NCBI GenBank assembly: GCA_023231445.1 | Contig: JALNVF010000098.1 | Coordinates: 1-12,351, forward strand | DNA length: 12,351 nucleotides | Direction of reading: 5' to 3' | Origin: Treponema sp. | Lineage (GTDB): Bacteria; Spirochaetota; Spirochaetia; Treponematales; Treponemataceae | Part shown: positions 1 through 7,493 of the stretch, in pieces | Position numbering within the stretch: the stretch's first letter is position 1 | Layout of the letters: every line of letters begins with the position of its first letter | Translations under genes and position numbers: made by a program | Notes under the pieces: generated by a model | Database searches by the model: none | The model's input: only the letters and a program-made list of their open reading frames with translations | What the model was told of the DNA's origin: nothing

Positions 1-192
1 ATTGATCTGTGTATAAATGCAAAGGAAGGACTCCGGCTGCTGAATGAAAATACAAAACCGTTCAAACAGATTGTTATCCAGCCGGGCGCATCTGATGAAG
101 AACTGACTGCATGGCTCGACGAGCACAAAATTCCGTATATCGACGGATGTCTCTTAACAGGCCTGTCTTTATACGCAAAAGACAGAAAGTAA
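1..192 (+). CDS. CoA-binding-domain protein (YccU-type), C-terminal part
   Basis: Frame 1 is open from the first base to a TAA at 190-192, giving 63 residues with the 5' end outside the window. It reads through a QPGASDEEL segment, a DEHKIPYIDGCLL segment and then GLSLYAKDRK at the end. This pattern (a strand ending in a Q-x-G turn, a helix, then a short strand with a conserved Cys and a C-terminal leucine-rich tail) is what I know from the C-terminal half of small Rossmann-fold CoA_binding_2 proteins. These cytoplasmic proteins of about 130-150 residues have no well-defined role. The N-terminal nucleotide-binding loop lies outside the window, so the family call rests on the C-terminal half only. 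The gene converges with the HD-GYP gene on the other strand. Confidence 0.6.
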   Translation: MDLCINAKEGLRLLNENTKPFKQIVIQPGASDEELTAWLDEHKIPYIDGCLLTGLSLYAKDRK

Positions 193-210
193 CAGATCCG
201 GATATATGTC

Positions 211-242
211 ATCACTGCTTTATACAGTAATCAGCAATTTTT
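211..242 (+). terminator. Possible weak terminator after the CoA-binding gene
   Basis: An imperfect hairpin has arms at 211-217 (ATCACTG) and 225-231 (CAGTAAT), with one mismatch and a 7-nt loop, followed after a few bases by five T at 238-242. It lies 18 nt past the stop codon in the gap between two converging genes. The stem is short and the T run is not directly adjacent, so this is tentative. Confidence 0.3.
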
Positions 243-1468
243 CAGTTATAATCGATTATCGGATATTTCTCCTGTGTCTTATTAACAAATCCGTTTTCTA
301 TTAATTTGATCATGACCGGAACAAATGCCGGATCAAACTGTCTGCCGGCATTCTGTTCCAATTCTTTTAAAATGACTTTCAAAGGTAAACTGCGGCGGTA
401 ACACCGGTTGCTGCTCATGGCATCAAAAGAGTCAGCTATACAGATAATTCTTGCACAAAGCGGAATTTGAAAACCGGCGAGTCCGGAAGGATACCCTTTC
501 CCGTCAAAACGTTCATGATGATAAAGTGCACCGTCTCTGATTCCGGGTATTGCAGTAAAATTCTGCAGCATTTCACCACCAATTACTGTATGAGATTTTA
601 TTACGCTGTATTCCTCATCTGTCAATCTGCCGTTTTTTTTCAATACTGCGTCAGGAATACTGATTTTTCCACAATCATGCATAAGAGCAATATAATAAAT
701 CTGAGTAACCTCGTTATGATCTATTTTCATACACCGGGCCATTTCAGCAGCATATTCCGCAACTCTGGTTGAGTGTCCTTTTGTGTATGTATCTTTTGCA
801 TCAATAAAACTTGTCAGCGTATTCATAGACTGTACAATAATTCTGGAATCAAGTTCCTGCCGCTTCCGGTATGCCGCGGTGCGTAATTGTATTGCAGTAT
901 AGATAATCAGTATAATGCACCACAAAACAAACAGTGCTGCTGCTGCCCGGAAAACAGGCAGCTTCTGCATACAGATAAGCCTGTATCCCTTCAGCGTATA
1001 ACTTTTCAGAGACATCAGATTAACTGCGTAAAGGACAGCACCGAACGTACTTGTACTGTGCGGCAGTACTGTAGCAGGATTTCCCTCTGCAACAAAAGTT
1101 AATCGTTTTCCGCTGCTCATAAACAGCCCGTTCCATGAGCTGTCTATCTTCAAATTACCGGAAAAAATAAGTTCTGCCTTCCAGTTCTTAAATGTAATTT
1201 CAGAACCGTTCTTCAGAATACCATCATACTGAGCTCCCGCTGGAATATCAGGATGAAGAGATTCATCGATCCACTGTTTTGTAACTGTCACAGACAACGA
1301 TAATCCGTCCTGAGGAATATTCAGATTGTCTTCTGTAAAAACATACGTATGAAGTACGCCTGACTGATAAATGCAATAACAATACAGTGCAATGAAACAA
1401 ATAACCAGAATAACAAATGTAATTATAAAGGATAAAAGCGATGCTTTGTACTTTTGAAACTGTATCAT
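242..1468 (-). CDS. Membrane HD-GYP phosphodiesterase with CBM2-like sensor domain
   Basis: This 408-residue protein is probably a cyclic-di-GMP phosphodiesterase in the inner membrane. It has a membrane helix at about 11-33, an extracytoplasmic domain at about 45-165, a second helix at about 172-195, a short linker, and an HD-GYP domain at about 210-395. The HD-GYP signatures are intact: GHS with H232, the HD pair H264-D265, H293, H317-H318, G325-Y326-P327 and D346. The outer domain resembles a family 2 carbohydrate-binding module. Its W66 and W112 fall where two of the cellulose-stacking tryptophans of classic CBM2 sit, W96 matches the conserved core tryptophan, and it ends in a proline-plus-S/T stretch followed by FGA. 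The start is supported by AAGAAGG eight bases upstream. The enzyme class is secure; the ligand and the direction of signalling are inference. It is transcribed apart from, but in the same direction as, the envelope operon upstream of it. Confidence 0.9.
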   Translation of the reverse strand: MIQFQKYKASLLSFIITFVILVICFIALYCYCIYQSGVLHTYVFTEDNLNIPQDGLSLSVTVTKQWIDESLHPDIPAGAQYDGILKNGSEITFKNWKAELIFSGNLKIDSSWNGLFMSSGKRLTFVAEGNPATVLPHSTSTFGAVLYAVNLMSLKSYTLKGYRLICMQKLPVFRAAAALFVLWCIILIIYTAIQLRTAAYRKRQELDSRIIVQSMNTLTSFIDAKDTYTKGHSTRVAEYAAEMARCMKIDHNEVTQIYYIALMHDCGKISIPDAVLKKNGRLTDEEYSVIKSHTVIGGEMLQNFTAIPGIRDGALYHHERFDGKGYPSGLAGFQIPLCARIICIADSFDAMSSNRCYRRSLPLKVILKELEQNAGRQFDPAFVPVMIKLIENGFVNKTQEKYPIIDYN

Positions 1469-1546
1469 TTACTATACCTTCTTTAATAACCAGCAACTGC
1501 GCTTCAATTGGTAGAGTAATATCCTCTTTGCATGACTAAACACTCT

Positions 1547-1552
1547 ATTATA
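1547..1552 (-). promoter_or_regulatory. Possible -10 box for the HD-GYP gene
   Basis: The minus strand carries a perfect TATAAT at 1552-1547, about 80 nt upstream of the HD-GYP start. No good -35 is present at 16-18 nt; that position is occupied by a T-rich tract. This is a candidate only. The implied leader is about 70 nt. I see no riboswitch fold in it. Confidence 0.35.
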
Positions 1553-1565
1553 TCTACTATATCTC

Positions 1566-1597
1566 AAAAAAAAACAAAAAACAATGATTGTGAATCA
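1566..1597 (-). terminator. Candidate terminator for the envelope operon
   Basis: Read on the minus strand, TGATT-CAC-AATCA (1597-1585) forms a 5-bp perfect stem, followed at once by a very T-rich tract (1582-1566). It sits about 75 nt after the stop of the beta-barrel gene, the last gene of the leftward operon. The stem is short and AT-rich; the long T run is the stronger part of the evidence. Confidence 0.4.
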
Positions 1598-1670
1598 ACC
1601 ATCAGTGATCCTTTCAATTCATATATTGATGATTGTATTATCCAAATAGAACACAGGAACAGTACTTCGT

Positions 1671-2966
1671 TCAAAACCGGTACGTACAGGAAAGCGACAG
1701 CTCCTGTATTCCTGCCGCCTTCTGTATGTCAGGCAGCACAGCCGCTGCATTTACCGTGAATGAACCTGCCGGTATAATTTCCAGATTCAATGCAAGCAGA
1801 TGTATATATTCCTGTACGGATGATGCCTGCCCTGCAAGGCTGTCCGGTGAGGTCCGGGTAAACAGCCAGGTCACCGACGACGACAGTGCAGGGGTAAAAG
1901 AAAAACTGCTTATGGTGCATATTTTTACCGTACCGGAAAAAGGATAGTACAAAGTTTCCGCTCTGAGCGACAGGGTATGGGCCTGAGCTGCATCAAATGC
2001 GGCAACCGAAAATATTTTTGAAAGTCCCAGACTCAGCATAGTGCACTCTTTTGTCTGTTCTGAAGGAGTATATTTTTTTTCTGTTCCGGATGAACCGGTA
2101 AACGACAGACTGTCTTTAAACAGTGAAAATGCAGCGCACAGATTATAGTCAACATACAAATTTCCGTCTGCCGCGGCATAGAACTGCTGCTCTGCAGCGG
2201 TAAAATCAGTAAGGTATCCTGCTTCAACTGTCTCAATCTGTTCAAGATACGACATGAACATAATTCTGCCGCCTGCGCGGGGATATCCGCTTCGTCCTGA
2301 AAGGGTCGAACCGGAATCTGCTAAGGCAGAATACAATTCACTCTCTCCGGAAACAGCCGCTGCAGAACCCGATTCAAGCGGCAGTACTGCAACAGGTTCC
2401 ACTGCCAGTTTTCCGTCCAGCAGCGGAACAGACGCATTCACTATCCAGTCTGTCGAAGTTCTTAAATCACTTAATGAAGATTCCGTTCCGCCGCTGAACA
2501 CTGTTTCCGAGTTCTTAAATGATTCCGGTTCCGGACCGAACACAATATCGCCGGCATTAAAAACAACACCATAACCCCAGCTTAACGGCATTTTTCCAAG
2601 ACTCAGCCGCATCCGCTGACCGGTAAACCATGGAAAACGGAGTTTTATATATGCTTTATCAAGTGATTCACTCTTCTGATCCGAAATAACTGCATTGCCG
2701 GAAATATCGGTACATGCGTAATCCGAAACAGTTCCGCCGAAATACGCACGGACAACAGTTCCGGAGGTAACTGTCATCAGAAGCTGTACAAGACCGTTCG
2801 AAACAAGGGTATTTTCCGGTACTCCCTGTGCATCAGATTCTGAATCAGTAAGATGCAGATATGCCGTACCAAATGAGAACTTTCCCCCGAACGAGACATC
2901 CTGTGCCGGCAGGAAACGTGTCAGCAGAAAAAAAATGACAACCGGTAAAAAAAACTTTTTTACCAT
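1671..2966 (-). CDS. Predicted outer-membrane beta-barrel protein
   Basis: This 431-residue protein starts with a clear signal peptide (MVKK, then a hydrophobic stretch to LPA|QD at about 21/22). The rest is rich in alternating hydrophobic and polar residues, with many Gly, Ser, Thr and aromatic residues and no internal membrane helix, and it ends in SCTYRF with a terminal Phe. That is typical of an outer-membrane beta-barrel. The segment at about 118-145 (RLSLGKMPLSWGYG, then FNAGD) resembles the G-K/R...W-G-x-G...N...D signature of porin-like barrels of the DUF1302/alginate-export kind; I treat that as likeness, not a family assignment. Its ATG overlaps the last codons and stop of the LolA-like gene by 7 nt, so the two are probably translationally coupled. 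It is the last gene of the operon and may be the outer-membrane end of the transport route. Confidence 0.75.
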   Translation of the reverse strand: MVKKFFLPVVIFFLLTRFLPAQDVSFGGKFSFGTAYLHLTDSESDAQGVPENTLVSNGLVQLLMTVTSGTVVRAYFGGTVSDYACTDISGNAVISDQKSESLDKAYIKLRFPWFTGQRMRLSLGKMPLSWGYGVVFNAGDIVFGPEPESFKNSETVFSGGTESSLSDLRTSTDWIVNASVPLLDGKLAVEPVAVLPLESGSAAAVSGESELYSALADSGSTLSGRSGYPRAGGRIMFMSYLEQIETVEAGYLTDFTAAEQQFYAAADGNLYVDYNLCAAFSLFKDSLSFTGSSGTEKKYTPSEQTKECTMLSLGLSKIFSVAAFDAAQAHTLSLRAETLYYPFSGTVKICTISSFSFTPALSSSVTWLFTRTSPDSLAGQASSVQEYIHLLALNLEIIPAGSFTVNAAAVLPDIQKAAGIQELSLSCTYRF

Positions 2967-3691
2967 GTCAGATTCTCTCTCGAAAAAATTTTATCATCAA
3001 CAGGTTTGTTAATGATAACAGTTTCAATTGTAAGAACTGTCGTACTGTCTTTCTTAAGAAGATCCTGCATGATCATTTTCGTGGCTATATAAAATCCGCT
3101 GACTTTCTTTATGTCTCCGGAATGCAGTTCCCGCAGCGCCCTGCCGCTTGCGCTGTACAGAACGGTTTTCAAACTCACATACAGTTCAGCATCTATCCAG
3201 AGTTCCTGACGACGGTACGTTTCCCTGCTGTTCTTTGCCGTCAAAAGGACATGGTAACACGAACGTCCGTCTACAATTTCCGTACCGGCCAGACTACTGG
3301 TATAACGGTCACTGATTGAATTTTCTCCGGTCAAATCTTCATAGGAAAAATCACTACCCATAAGAGAATCCTTTAAAGCGCTTCCCTGCAGGCGGATAAC
3401 TTCTTCCGCATCCGGATAGAATAAAAAAACAGATGCACCCTGCCGCAGGATTTTCTGTCCCTTATCAGGTCCCTTATCTATTTCGATGAGGGTATCACCG
3501 TTCCTTCGATTCCAGCTTTTAAATGAACTTTGGGCTGTACCAAGACTGTTAGTTGTCTTCATTGTACTTTCCGCGTACACCGTATCATAAACCGTATTAG
3601 CTTCAAACTTACTGATTATCGTGTCGATATCTGCCGCAGAAATACCTGCTGCAGTAAAAATTGAAAAAAGAACCGCAATTACCCGTTTCAT
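2960..3691 (-). CDS. LolA-fold outer membrane lipoprotein-sorting protein
   Basis: This 243-residue protein has an N-terminal signal peptide (MKRVIAVLFSIFTAAGISA, cleavage at about 19/20). The mature part begins with ADIDTIISKFEANT and contains successive strand-like segments: a KSWNRRNGDTLIEID segment, GPDKGQKILRQG, FLFYPDAEEVIRLQG, LMGSDFSYEDL, then SCYHVLLTAK and ELWIDAELYVSLK. The order 'methionine/arginine-rich strand, LiPDxG-type strand, mGSDfsyeDl, W-id' is the hallmark of the LolA_like family PF17131, annotated as outer membrane lipoprotein-sorting protein. These proteins act in the periplasm as lipid or lipoprotein carriers. AGGAGG lies about 5 nt upstream of the start. It follows two MacB/FtsX-type permeases by 24 nt and overlaps the beta-barrel gene, so it is probably the shuttle between the inner-membrane machine and the barrel. 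The cargo is unknown. Confidence 0.85.
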   Translation of the reverse strand: MKRVIAVLFSIFTAAGISAADIDTIISKFEANTVYDTVYAESTMKTTNSLGTAQSSFKSWNRRNGDTLIEIDKGPDKGQKILRQGASVFLFYPDAEEVIRLQGSALKDSLMGSDFSYEDLTGENSISDRYTSSLAGTEIVDGRSCYHVLLTAKNSRETYRRQELWIDAELYVSLKTVLYSASGRALRELHSGDIKKVSGFYIATKMIMQDLLKKDSTTVLTIETVIINKPVDDKIFSRENLTW

Positions 3692-3715
3692 TATACCTCC
3701 TGACAGCGCATTCCG

Positions 3716-5011
3716 TCAGTTTTCCGTTCGTAAAGCCTCTGCCGGCTCCACCCGCATGGCCTGACGTGCAGGCAGTATACATGCGGCAACTGAAATACAT
3801 ATTCCTGTCACAAAAATAAGAATATACCGTGAAAAAGCAAGCGACGGATAAATCCATGCGGACAAATTCATGCCCTCAACCGCACTGCCGCCGGCTGCAT
3901 ACATATTGAATCCCTGTGTATACCACAAATTAATAATAACAGCACCTGCTGCACATCCTGCAAGTGCAGCCGAGCCGGATGTCATAATAATTTCGAGCAG
4001 TATCATGCCGAAGACAGTGTATTTACTCATACCGAGCGACATCAGTGTGCCTATCTCTTTTCTCCGTTCCAGAACGGACATCATTGTGGTATTGAATATG
4101 ACGGTCGATGCCAGAAGAAAGAAGACGACTGCTACAAAAAAATAAATCGTATCCATAAGATCAAACAGAGCATAGACAGATCCCGTCTTCTTCCATGGCA
4201 GAATCTCAAGCGGCATTTCCATGGTCCCGGCGGAAGCTTTTTCAAGCATCTTTATCTTCTGTATTATTCCGTCACTTTCCGACTCAGACATATTTTTACG
4301 GGTATAGACAAAAATCTCCGATGCATTACCGTCCATACGGAGAATACCGGACAACTCCCGCCAGTCCATAAAACAACGCATGGAATTGAAATCAGTATCA
4401 CCCAGATGAACTACGGCAGCAACAGTAAATGTCGCACCGTTTGATCCGCCGGCTGCGGTACGGGTAAAAAAGGTAAATTTGTCACCGGCATGAAGTCCAA
4501 GAGCATCAGAAAGCGTTTTTGTTATAACCGCAGTTTTCTGTCCGTTTACCAGATCTGTATTGTTTCCTTCTATAAACAAAGTACTTCTGTTGGAAAAAAG
4601 TCGTGTTTTATTGTAAGAAACTCCGGTTAATACAGCTGTTTCTATTTTATCATTCCGATATATAGAAGCCGCGGCTGTTATCCGCTGTTCGGTTCCTGTA
4701 ACACCGTCAATTGATTCAATCTTCCGCGTAAGTTCGTCTGTCGCCGGAATAAAAAACTGCAGCGGCAGAATCCGTTCATTTTCTGAATAGCGTTCTGTTC
4801 TGATGCGGATATTACCGGTAACATCGTTCACGACATTGTTCTTCATATCTGAAACCGCGCCGGAATCAAGAGAAAAAAGCAGACAGACAACAAAAGCAAC
4901 AAGTGCTATCGTACTACCGGAAAGTATTGTCCGCTGACGGTTCCGCATAATGTTCCTGAAAGCCATTGCAGGAATAACAGTTTCTGCAGATTGTTTTCTT
5001 TTATCCTTCAT
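3716..5011 (-). CDS. ABC transporter permease, FtsX/MacB type (second permease)
   Basis: This 431-residue inner-membrane protein has the MacB/LolC topology. A short cytoplasmic N-terminus (AFRNIMRNRQRT) leads into a first membrane helix at about 29-51. A large periplasmic domain extends to about residue 275. Three C-terminal helices then follow, with the coupling segment MMSVLERRKEIGTLMSLGMS between the first two. The C-terminus PARQAMRVEPAEALR is a near-consensus FtsX-domain ending. Such permeases move lipoproteins or substrates out of the inner membrane or periplasm by mechanotransmission rather than through a channel. AGGAG precedes the start by about 9 nt, and the upstream permease gene ends 18 nt away. 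It presumably pairs with that permease as a LolC/LolE-like heterodimer. Which of the two contacts the LolA-like protein cannot be told from sequence alone. Confidence 0.9.
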   Translation of the reverse strand: MKDKRKQSAETVIPAMAFRNIMRNRQRTILSGSTIALVAFVVCLLFSLDSGAVSDMKNNVVNDVTGNIRIRTERYSENERILPLQFFIPATDELTRKIESIDGVTGTEQRITAAASIYRNDKIETAVLTGVSYNKTRLFSNRSTLFIEGNNTDLVNGQKTAVITKTLSDALGLHAGDKFTFFTRTAAGGSNGATFTVAAVVHLGDTDFNSMRCFMDWRELSGILRMDGNASEIFVYTRKNMSESESDGIIQKIKMLEKASAGTMEMPLEILPWKKTGSVYALFDLMDTIYFFVAVVFFLLASTVIFNTTMMSVLERRKEIGTLMSLGMSKYTVFGMILLEIIMTSGSAALAGCAAGAVIINLWYTQGFNMYAAGGSAVEGMNLSAWIYPSLAFSRYILIFVTGICISVAACILPARQAMRVEPAEALRTEN

Positions 5012-5029
5012 ACATGTTACTCCTGACTG

Positions 5030-6292
5030 TTAATTACGGAAAATATCCGCAATCTCTTTTTTCAAAAGACCGTGCGCCGGAATAAGTGCGGAAAACGACG
5101 CAATACAAAGAGCTCCTGCCGGAATGAATAGAAATCCGATAATATGCCAGCATGAATGCATGACAAGAGAAACCCGGTATCCTATGTCTATATCACCCAT
5201 CATACCGGAAAAGTCTATGCCGTAGTTCACCATGAACCAGGTCACTGGTATTGAAACAAACACACCTATAATACATCCGAGAACACCAATAAAGAATCCT
5301 TCCGTCATAAAAAGCACTTTTACGTATCCTGACGAATACCCGAGCGCTTTCAGCATGCCGATTTCATTTTTCCGTTCCATAATCGACATGAGAATAGTAT
5401 TTGATACTCCGACGGCGGAAATGACGAACATAAAAAAAATCATGATTCCGGAAATGCTCGACTTTGTATTCTGCAGCGCAACCACATCCTGCGCCAGTTC
5501 CTGCCACGAATAGACGGAAAGCCCTGTCTGTGCTGACTCAGCAAACGCTTTGTCGAATCTGGCAAAGGAAGCCGGTTGTTGTGCAACAGTTCCAAGATTC
5601 AGGCAGACCTCAGTGACCGCACCGCCGAGTTCAAGCATATCGTTAAGATAATTCAAATCCATATAAACAGCGGTCGAATTGACGACAGGATTACCTGTAC
5701 GGACAATCCCTGTTACAGGAACGTCCATTGTCTGAATGAATCCTCCCCTGCCCTTACACTGCACGGTAATATAATCGCCGACAACAACGCCAAGATCATG
5801 TGCAATACCGCTTCCGAGAACGACGGAAGTGCCCTCCGTAGTTCCGGAAAACCATGAACCGGATTCAACACAGCGGGACGTATCGAAAACAAATCTGTCG
5901 CTTTCGGGGTCGATCCCGTACAACAGCCCGTTCAGAGAACCGGTAAGACCGTCGGTATTACTGAAAACAAGTTCACATACCGCACTGTACCGGAGCGTAT
6001 ATTTTACGGAGGCAAACGTACGGTTCATCCATTTTTCAAATACTGCCTGCTGACTGCGGCTGATAAGAAAATTAACAGGGAATGTCTTCCGTTTCTCAAA
6101 ATAACCGCCGGCATAAATTTTTGCGCCTGAAGTCTCGTACTCCATCATATTAACAGACGATTCCTGATCCAAACCTGCAAGCAGCCCGTCAGTGAAAATC
6201 GAAAACAATATACCTGCTGCAATAGCAGCAGCAGTAATGACAGACCGTCGTTTATAGCGCAGCATATTTTTCCATGCCATAGAAAAAATCAT
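5030..6292 (-). CDS. ABC transporter permease, FtsX/MacB type (first permease)
   Basis: This 420-residue inner-membrane protein has the same layout as the next gene. AWKNMLRYKRRS precedes a first helix at about 18-36, followed by a large periplasmic domain. C-terminal helices start at about residue 282 (MIFFMFVISAVGVSNTILM), with the cytoplasmic coupling segment MERKNEIGMLKALGYSSG. The C-terminal end keeps a worn form of the FtsX ending (IPAHGLLKKEIADIFRN). Its ATG overlaps the stop of the ATPase gene as ATGA (6289-6292), and GAAGGA lies about 8 nt upstream. Together with the ATPase and the other permease it forms a LolCDE/MacB-like complex. Against simple MacB: the ATPase is a separate protein and no MacA-type membrane-fusion gene is present. 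A LolA-like protein is encoded instead. Confidence 0.9.
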   Translation of the reverse strand: MIFSMAWKNMLRYKRRSVITAAAIAAGILFSIFTDGLLAGLDQESSVNMMEYETSGAKIYAGGYFEKRKTFPVNFLISRSQQAVFEKWMNRTFASVKYTLRYSAVCELVFSNTDGLTGSLNGLLYGIDPESDRFVFDTSRCVESGSWFSGTTEGTSVVLGSGIAHDLGVVVGDYITVQCKGRGGFIQTMDVPVTGIVRTGNPVVNSTAVYMDLNYLNDMLELGGAVTEVCLNLGTVAQQPASFARFDKAFAESAQTGLSVYSWQELAQDVVALQNTKSSISGIMIFFMFVISAVGVSNTILMSIMERKNEIGMLKALGYSSGYVKVLFMTEGFFIGVLGCIIGVFVSIPVTWFMVNYGIDFSGMMGDIDIGYRVSLVMHSCWHIIGFLFIPAGALCIASFSALIPAHGLLKKEIADIFRN

Positions 6293-7017
6293 ATACCTGT
6301 TCCTTCGCGTTCCACGAGTCCGTCCTTAAGAAATATAACGCGGCTGCAGTGCTCCATGACCGTCCGGTCATGCGTAGAAAATACGAAAGTCGTCCCGTAC
6401 TTCTTATTCAGATCTTTCATAAGGTCAAGTATGGTACGTGATGTATGTGAATCAAGATTGGCTGTCGGTTCGTCTGCAAGGATGACTGCCGGTTTTTTAA
6501 CAAGTGCACGCGCAATGGAAATGCGCTGCTGCTGTCCGCCGGACAGTTCACCCGGTTTTCTGTACTGAAGACCGTCGAGTCCGACTTCCCTCAAAATACC
6601 GTTTGCCATACTCCGGATTTCTTCTTTTGTATATCTTTTCAGGAGGATCAGCGCAAGTTCCACATTCTCCTGTGCAGTCAGCACCGGAATAAGATTATAG
6701 CTCTGAAAAATAAAACCGATTTTTTCCTGCCTGAGCACATTCTTCTGCCTGTAGTTCAAGACGGAAATATCGTGTCCGTCAATACTGATTTTTCCGGAAG
6801 TTATTGAATCAAGGCAGCCGGTCAAATTAAGCAGCGTTGTTTTCCCGGAACCGGATGGTCCTGCAACCGCGGTAAATTCTCCGTCTTCAATTTTCAGAGA
6901 CACCCCACGGAGTGCGTGGACAGCTGAAATCTCATCTTTTCCGCCGTTCTTCAATTTTTTCCTTTCACCGGCATTATCCGGGAAATATGTTTTTACGACA
7001 TTTTCAATTTGTATCAT
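6289..7017 (-). CDS. ABC transporter ATP-binding protein, LolD/MacB type
   Basis: This 242-residue cytoplasmic ATPase has every ABC motif intact: Walker A GPSGSGKTT at 53-61, Q-loop Q105 in FQSYNLIP, signature LSGGQ at 158-162, Walker B VILADE at 178-183 with the DEPTANLD that marks the LolD/MacB/FtsE group, and switch H216. A short hydrophilic insert at about 14-31 precedes the first conserved strand; similar inserts occur in this group. The start is placed by a strong AAGGAGGG about 10 nt upstream. It lies 26 nt after the winged-helix gene and overlaps the first permease by 4 nt, so it powers the two permeases that follow. Confidence 0.95.
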   Translation of the reverse strand: MIQIENVVKTYFPDNAGERKKLKNGGKDEISAVHALRGVSLKIEDGEFTAVAGPSGSGKTTLLNLTGCLDSITSGKISIDGHDISVLNYRQKNVLRQEKIGFIFQSYNLIPVLTAQENVELALILLKRYTKEEIRSMANGILREVGLDGLQYRKPGELSGGQQQRISIARALVKKPAVILADEPTANLDSHTSRTILDLMKDLNKKYGTTFVFSTHDRTVMEHCSRVIFLKDGLVEREGTGI

Positions 7018-7043
7018 CGTAAGTCGTCCCTCCTTCTTACAGT

Positions 7044-7346
7044 CTATTTTTTTACGCGGGAAAGAAATCTTTCAAGAGATTCCATATATTCAATCAGTGC
7101 TTCCTTTCCGGCCGGTGTTATAGATACATCTGTTCTGCTCTTGTTATCATCAATGTATTTTTCCATACTGATATATCCGGCATTTTCCAGCGTTTTAAGC
7201 TGAACAGACAAATTGCCGGACGACATTCCCAGCGCATCCTTTATGTCGGGGAATGTTACCGCATGTTCTTTGTCAGAAGCCAGTAAAACCATAATTTTCA
7301 GACGCGGCGGTTCATGAATGATTTTATTCGGCTGAAAATTTTCCAT
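7044..7346 (-). CDS. Winged-helix transcriptional regulator (HTH_34 type)
   Basis: This 100-residue protein is a single winged-helix domain. An N-terminal helix carries RLKIMVLLASD. A helix-turn-helix follows at about 33-59, with the recognition helix MSSGNLSVQLKTLENAGYI. The wing is at about 63-77 and holds KSRTDVSITPAGKEAL. The GNLS-x-xLK-LE-AGY plus TP-x-G pattern fits the MarR/ArsR-like HTH_34 family of small dimeric repressors. No metal-binding cysteines are present, so metal sensing of the ArsR kind is unlikely. It is the first intact gene of the envelope operon and probably controls the operon and itself; inverted repeats lie around the promoter at 7494-7545. The Shine-Dalgarno sequence is poor, which fits coupling to the small reading frame that overlaps its start. 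Confidence 0.85.
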   Translation of the reverse strand: MENFQPNKIIHEPPRLKIMVLLASDKEHAVTFPDIKDALGMSSGNLSVQLKTLENAGYISMEKYIDDNKSRTDVSITPAGKEALIEYMESLERFLSRVKK

Positions 7347-7480
7347 ATATTTTCAATGTCCCATAAATAAAGCCAAAAAGCACAGTGATGCTTCCCGTAA
7401 GCCACAGATCGTAATTACCCTTCATAAAGTAACCAGAATAAGTATACAAAAAATCGAAATTCGCCTGAATTATCTTTCAT
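7324..7480 (-). pseudogene. Possible small membrane peptide gene, frameshifted
   Basis: Two short overlapping minus-strand frames lie between the promoter and the regulator. The first starts with ATG at 7480 (MKDNSGEFRF...) and stops at 7415. The second is open without a start from about 7474 and ends at 7324, overlapping the regulator's start by 23 nt. It encodes one hydrophobic segment (WLTGSITVLFGFIYG) and ends in KIYGKFSAE. Removing one base from the run of six T (minus strand, 7453-7448) joins the frames into a 51-residue peptide with one membrane helix. The ATG at 7480 lies about 43 nt from the predicted transcription start. It could be a decayed gene, a gene expressed by slippage, a sequencing error in a homopolymer, or chance. 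I recognise no family. Confidence 0.3.
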
Positions 7481-7493
7481 ATACATACCCACT

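Noticed and set aside
1469..1540. c-di-GMP riboswitch in the leader of the HD-GYP gene
   Set aside because: A GCAAAG string occurs, but the rest of the class I consensus (paired helices and the CCGG receptor parts) is absent, and the leader is only about 70 nt.
1532..1759. Small plus-strand open frame between the HD-GYP and barrel genes
   Set aside because: No ribosome-binding site. It covers the candidate terminator and runs antisense into the barrel gene, with no family resemblance.
3716..6292. MacAB-type multidrug exporter as the identity of the ABC genes
   Set aside because: MacB has its ATPase fused to the permease and a MacA gene beside it. Here the ATPase is separate, two permeases are present and a LolA-like gene replaces MacA, so a LolCDE-like system fits better.
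7324..7425. Independent 33-codon gene starting at the internal ATG (7425)
   Set aside because: There is no Shine-Dalgarno sequence before this ATG, and the open stretch continues upstream of it, so the joined-frame explanation is preferred.
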